In this document: positions 45,005 through 45,355 of the stretch, one piece after another
Numbering within the stretch: position 1 is the first letter of the stretch
How the letters are laid out: every line of letters starts with the position of its first letter
Source of the DNA: a virus
Virus record (IMG/VR): IMGVR_UViG_3300036859_000299
Span: 1-45,355 of that record
Length of the DNA stretch: 45,355 nucleotides
Direction: 5' to 3' (one strand)
Position numbers and translations under genes: made by a program
Notes under the pieces: model-generated
What the model was told of the DNA's origin: nothing
What the model saw: only the letters and a program-made list of their open reading frames with translations
Databases searched by the model: none

Positions 45005-45355
45005 GTGGGCGAGTGGCGCAAACCGTTGACGGTCAAGTTGAGCGACGCGGAGCGCGCGAAGCTGCTCGCCATCCATGAAGCTCTCGCGCCGATGCACGAG
45101 AATCTTTCGCAGACGATTCGCTGGTGCGTCGCGCAAATGCACTTTCTGATTTTCACGCGGGGAATGTTGGCAGAGTTGATCGCGGCGATTCAAGGCTTAC
45201 AGCGTAGTTTTCTGTCGGACGCGGCGGCGCGCGCGGAGGAGCGGTCGGTCAAGCCGTCGCAAAGGGAGCGGCCTACGGTGCTGAGCGTTGGACGCGGGCC
45301 GCTTCACTTCCTCGCTAATCGCCCAGGTCGGGCCAGGGCGGGGGAGGCGGAGGCG
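45005..45355 (+). CDS. ribbon-helix-helix-like protein, variant 2 (cut by contig end)
   Basis: 117 codons from GTG 45005 to the contig end. RKPLTVKLSDAERAKLLAIH and NLSQTIRWCVAQM give a good RHH pattern. From codon 76 the DNA is identical to 539-665. The shared frame implies that it would continue into 666-740 and end as the gene at 315 does. The N-terminal 70 codons differ strongly from that gene but align without gaps (GEW, VK, AP, GML, AIQ are shared). Confidence 0.75.
   Translation, partial: MGEWRKPLTVKLSDAERAKLLAIHEALAPMHENLSQTIRWCVAQMHFLIFTRGMLAELIAAIQGLQRSFLSDAAARAEERSVKPSQRERPTVLSVGRGPLHFLANRPGRARAGEAEA
45229..45355 (+). repeat. 127-bp exact direct repeat of 539-665
   Basis: The contig stops at the last base of the shared stretch. 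See 539-665. If the molecule is circular, the base after 45355 corresponds to 666. Confidence 0.9.

Noticed and set aside
1-45355. CRISPR arrays, integrase, attachment sites, insertion sequences
   Set aside because: No regularly spaced repeats, no recombinase or transposase motifs and no terminal inverted repeats were found by reading.

Overview
The window is an almost complete tailed-phage (Caudoviricetes) genome, most likely a metagenomic contig of a short-tailed (podovirus-like) phage. It carries a large terminase, a ~670-residue portal, a scaffold-like protein, an N4-gp56-like major capsid protein, a nozzle-like tail protein, a beta-helix tailspike and several large coiled-coil virion proteins. 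I see no tail-tube, sheath, tape-measure or baseplate gene, and no integrase or recognisable lysogeny repressor. Promoters are ordinary TTGACA/TATAAT type and a spanin-like protein is present, which fits a Gram-negative bacterial host, but the sequence does not name one.

The last 127 bases (45229-45355) are an exact copy of 539-665, so the end of the contig runs back into its own interior. The simplest reading is a circular (or circularly permuted) genome of about 44,690 bp (666-45355), with bases 1-538 being an alternative version of the sequence upstream of the junction.

Layout. (1) Early/rightward block, 41001 to the contig end and on through 666-12302: small, tightly packed genes, about two dozen of them joined by 4-nt ATGA/GTGA start-stop overlaps. 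It encodes an ArdC-N-like protein, an AAA+ clamp-loader-like ATPase, an LPD29-like protein, RHH regulators, a GIY-YIG-like nuclease, a Gp157-like protein next to a RecT annealase, HNH and PD-(D/E)XK-like nucleases, a RusA-like resolvase, a radical SAM enzyme, a winged-helix protein, a replication-initiation-like protein and many Cys-rich zinc-ribbon microproteins. (2) A structured 180-bp non-coding stretch (12303-12482), then a lysis-like cluster of small membrane proteins and a DUF5675 protein (12483-14919), where rightward and leftward transcription meet. (3) Late/leftward block, 14926-40818: virion and packaging genes on the minus strand, with an internal promoter in front of the major capsid gene and two glycosyltransferases between capsid and scaffold. 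(4) A divergent control region, 40819-40985, with two strong back-to-back promoters, each with a dyad in its spacer.

How it works together (inference): the divergent region sets the balance between a leftward regulator/TerS-like and structural transcript and a rightward transcript for DNA metabolism and host takeover. RecT, Gp157-like, RusA-like and the clamp loader point to recombination-linked replication that uses the host polymerase, since no phage polymerase is visible.
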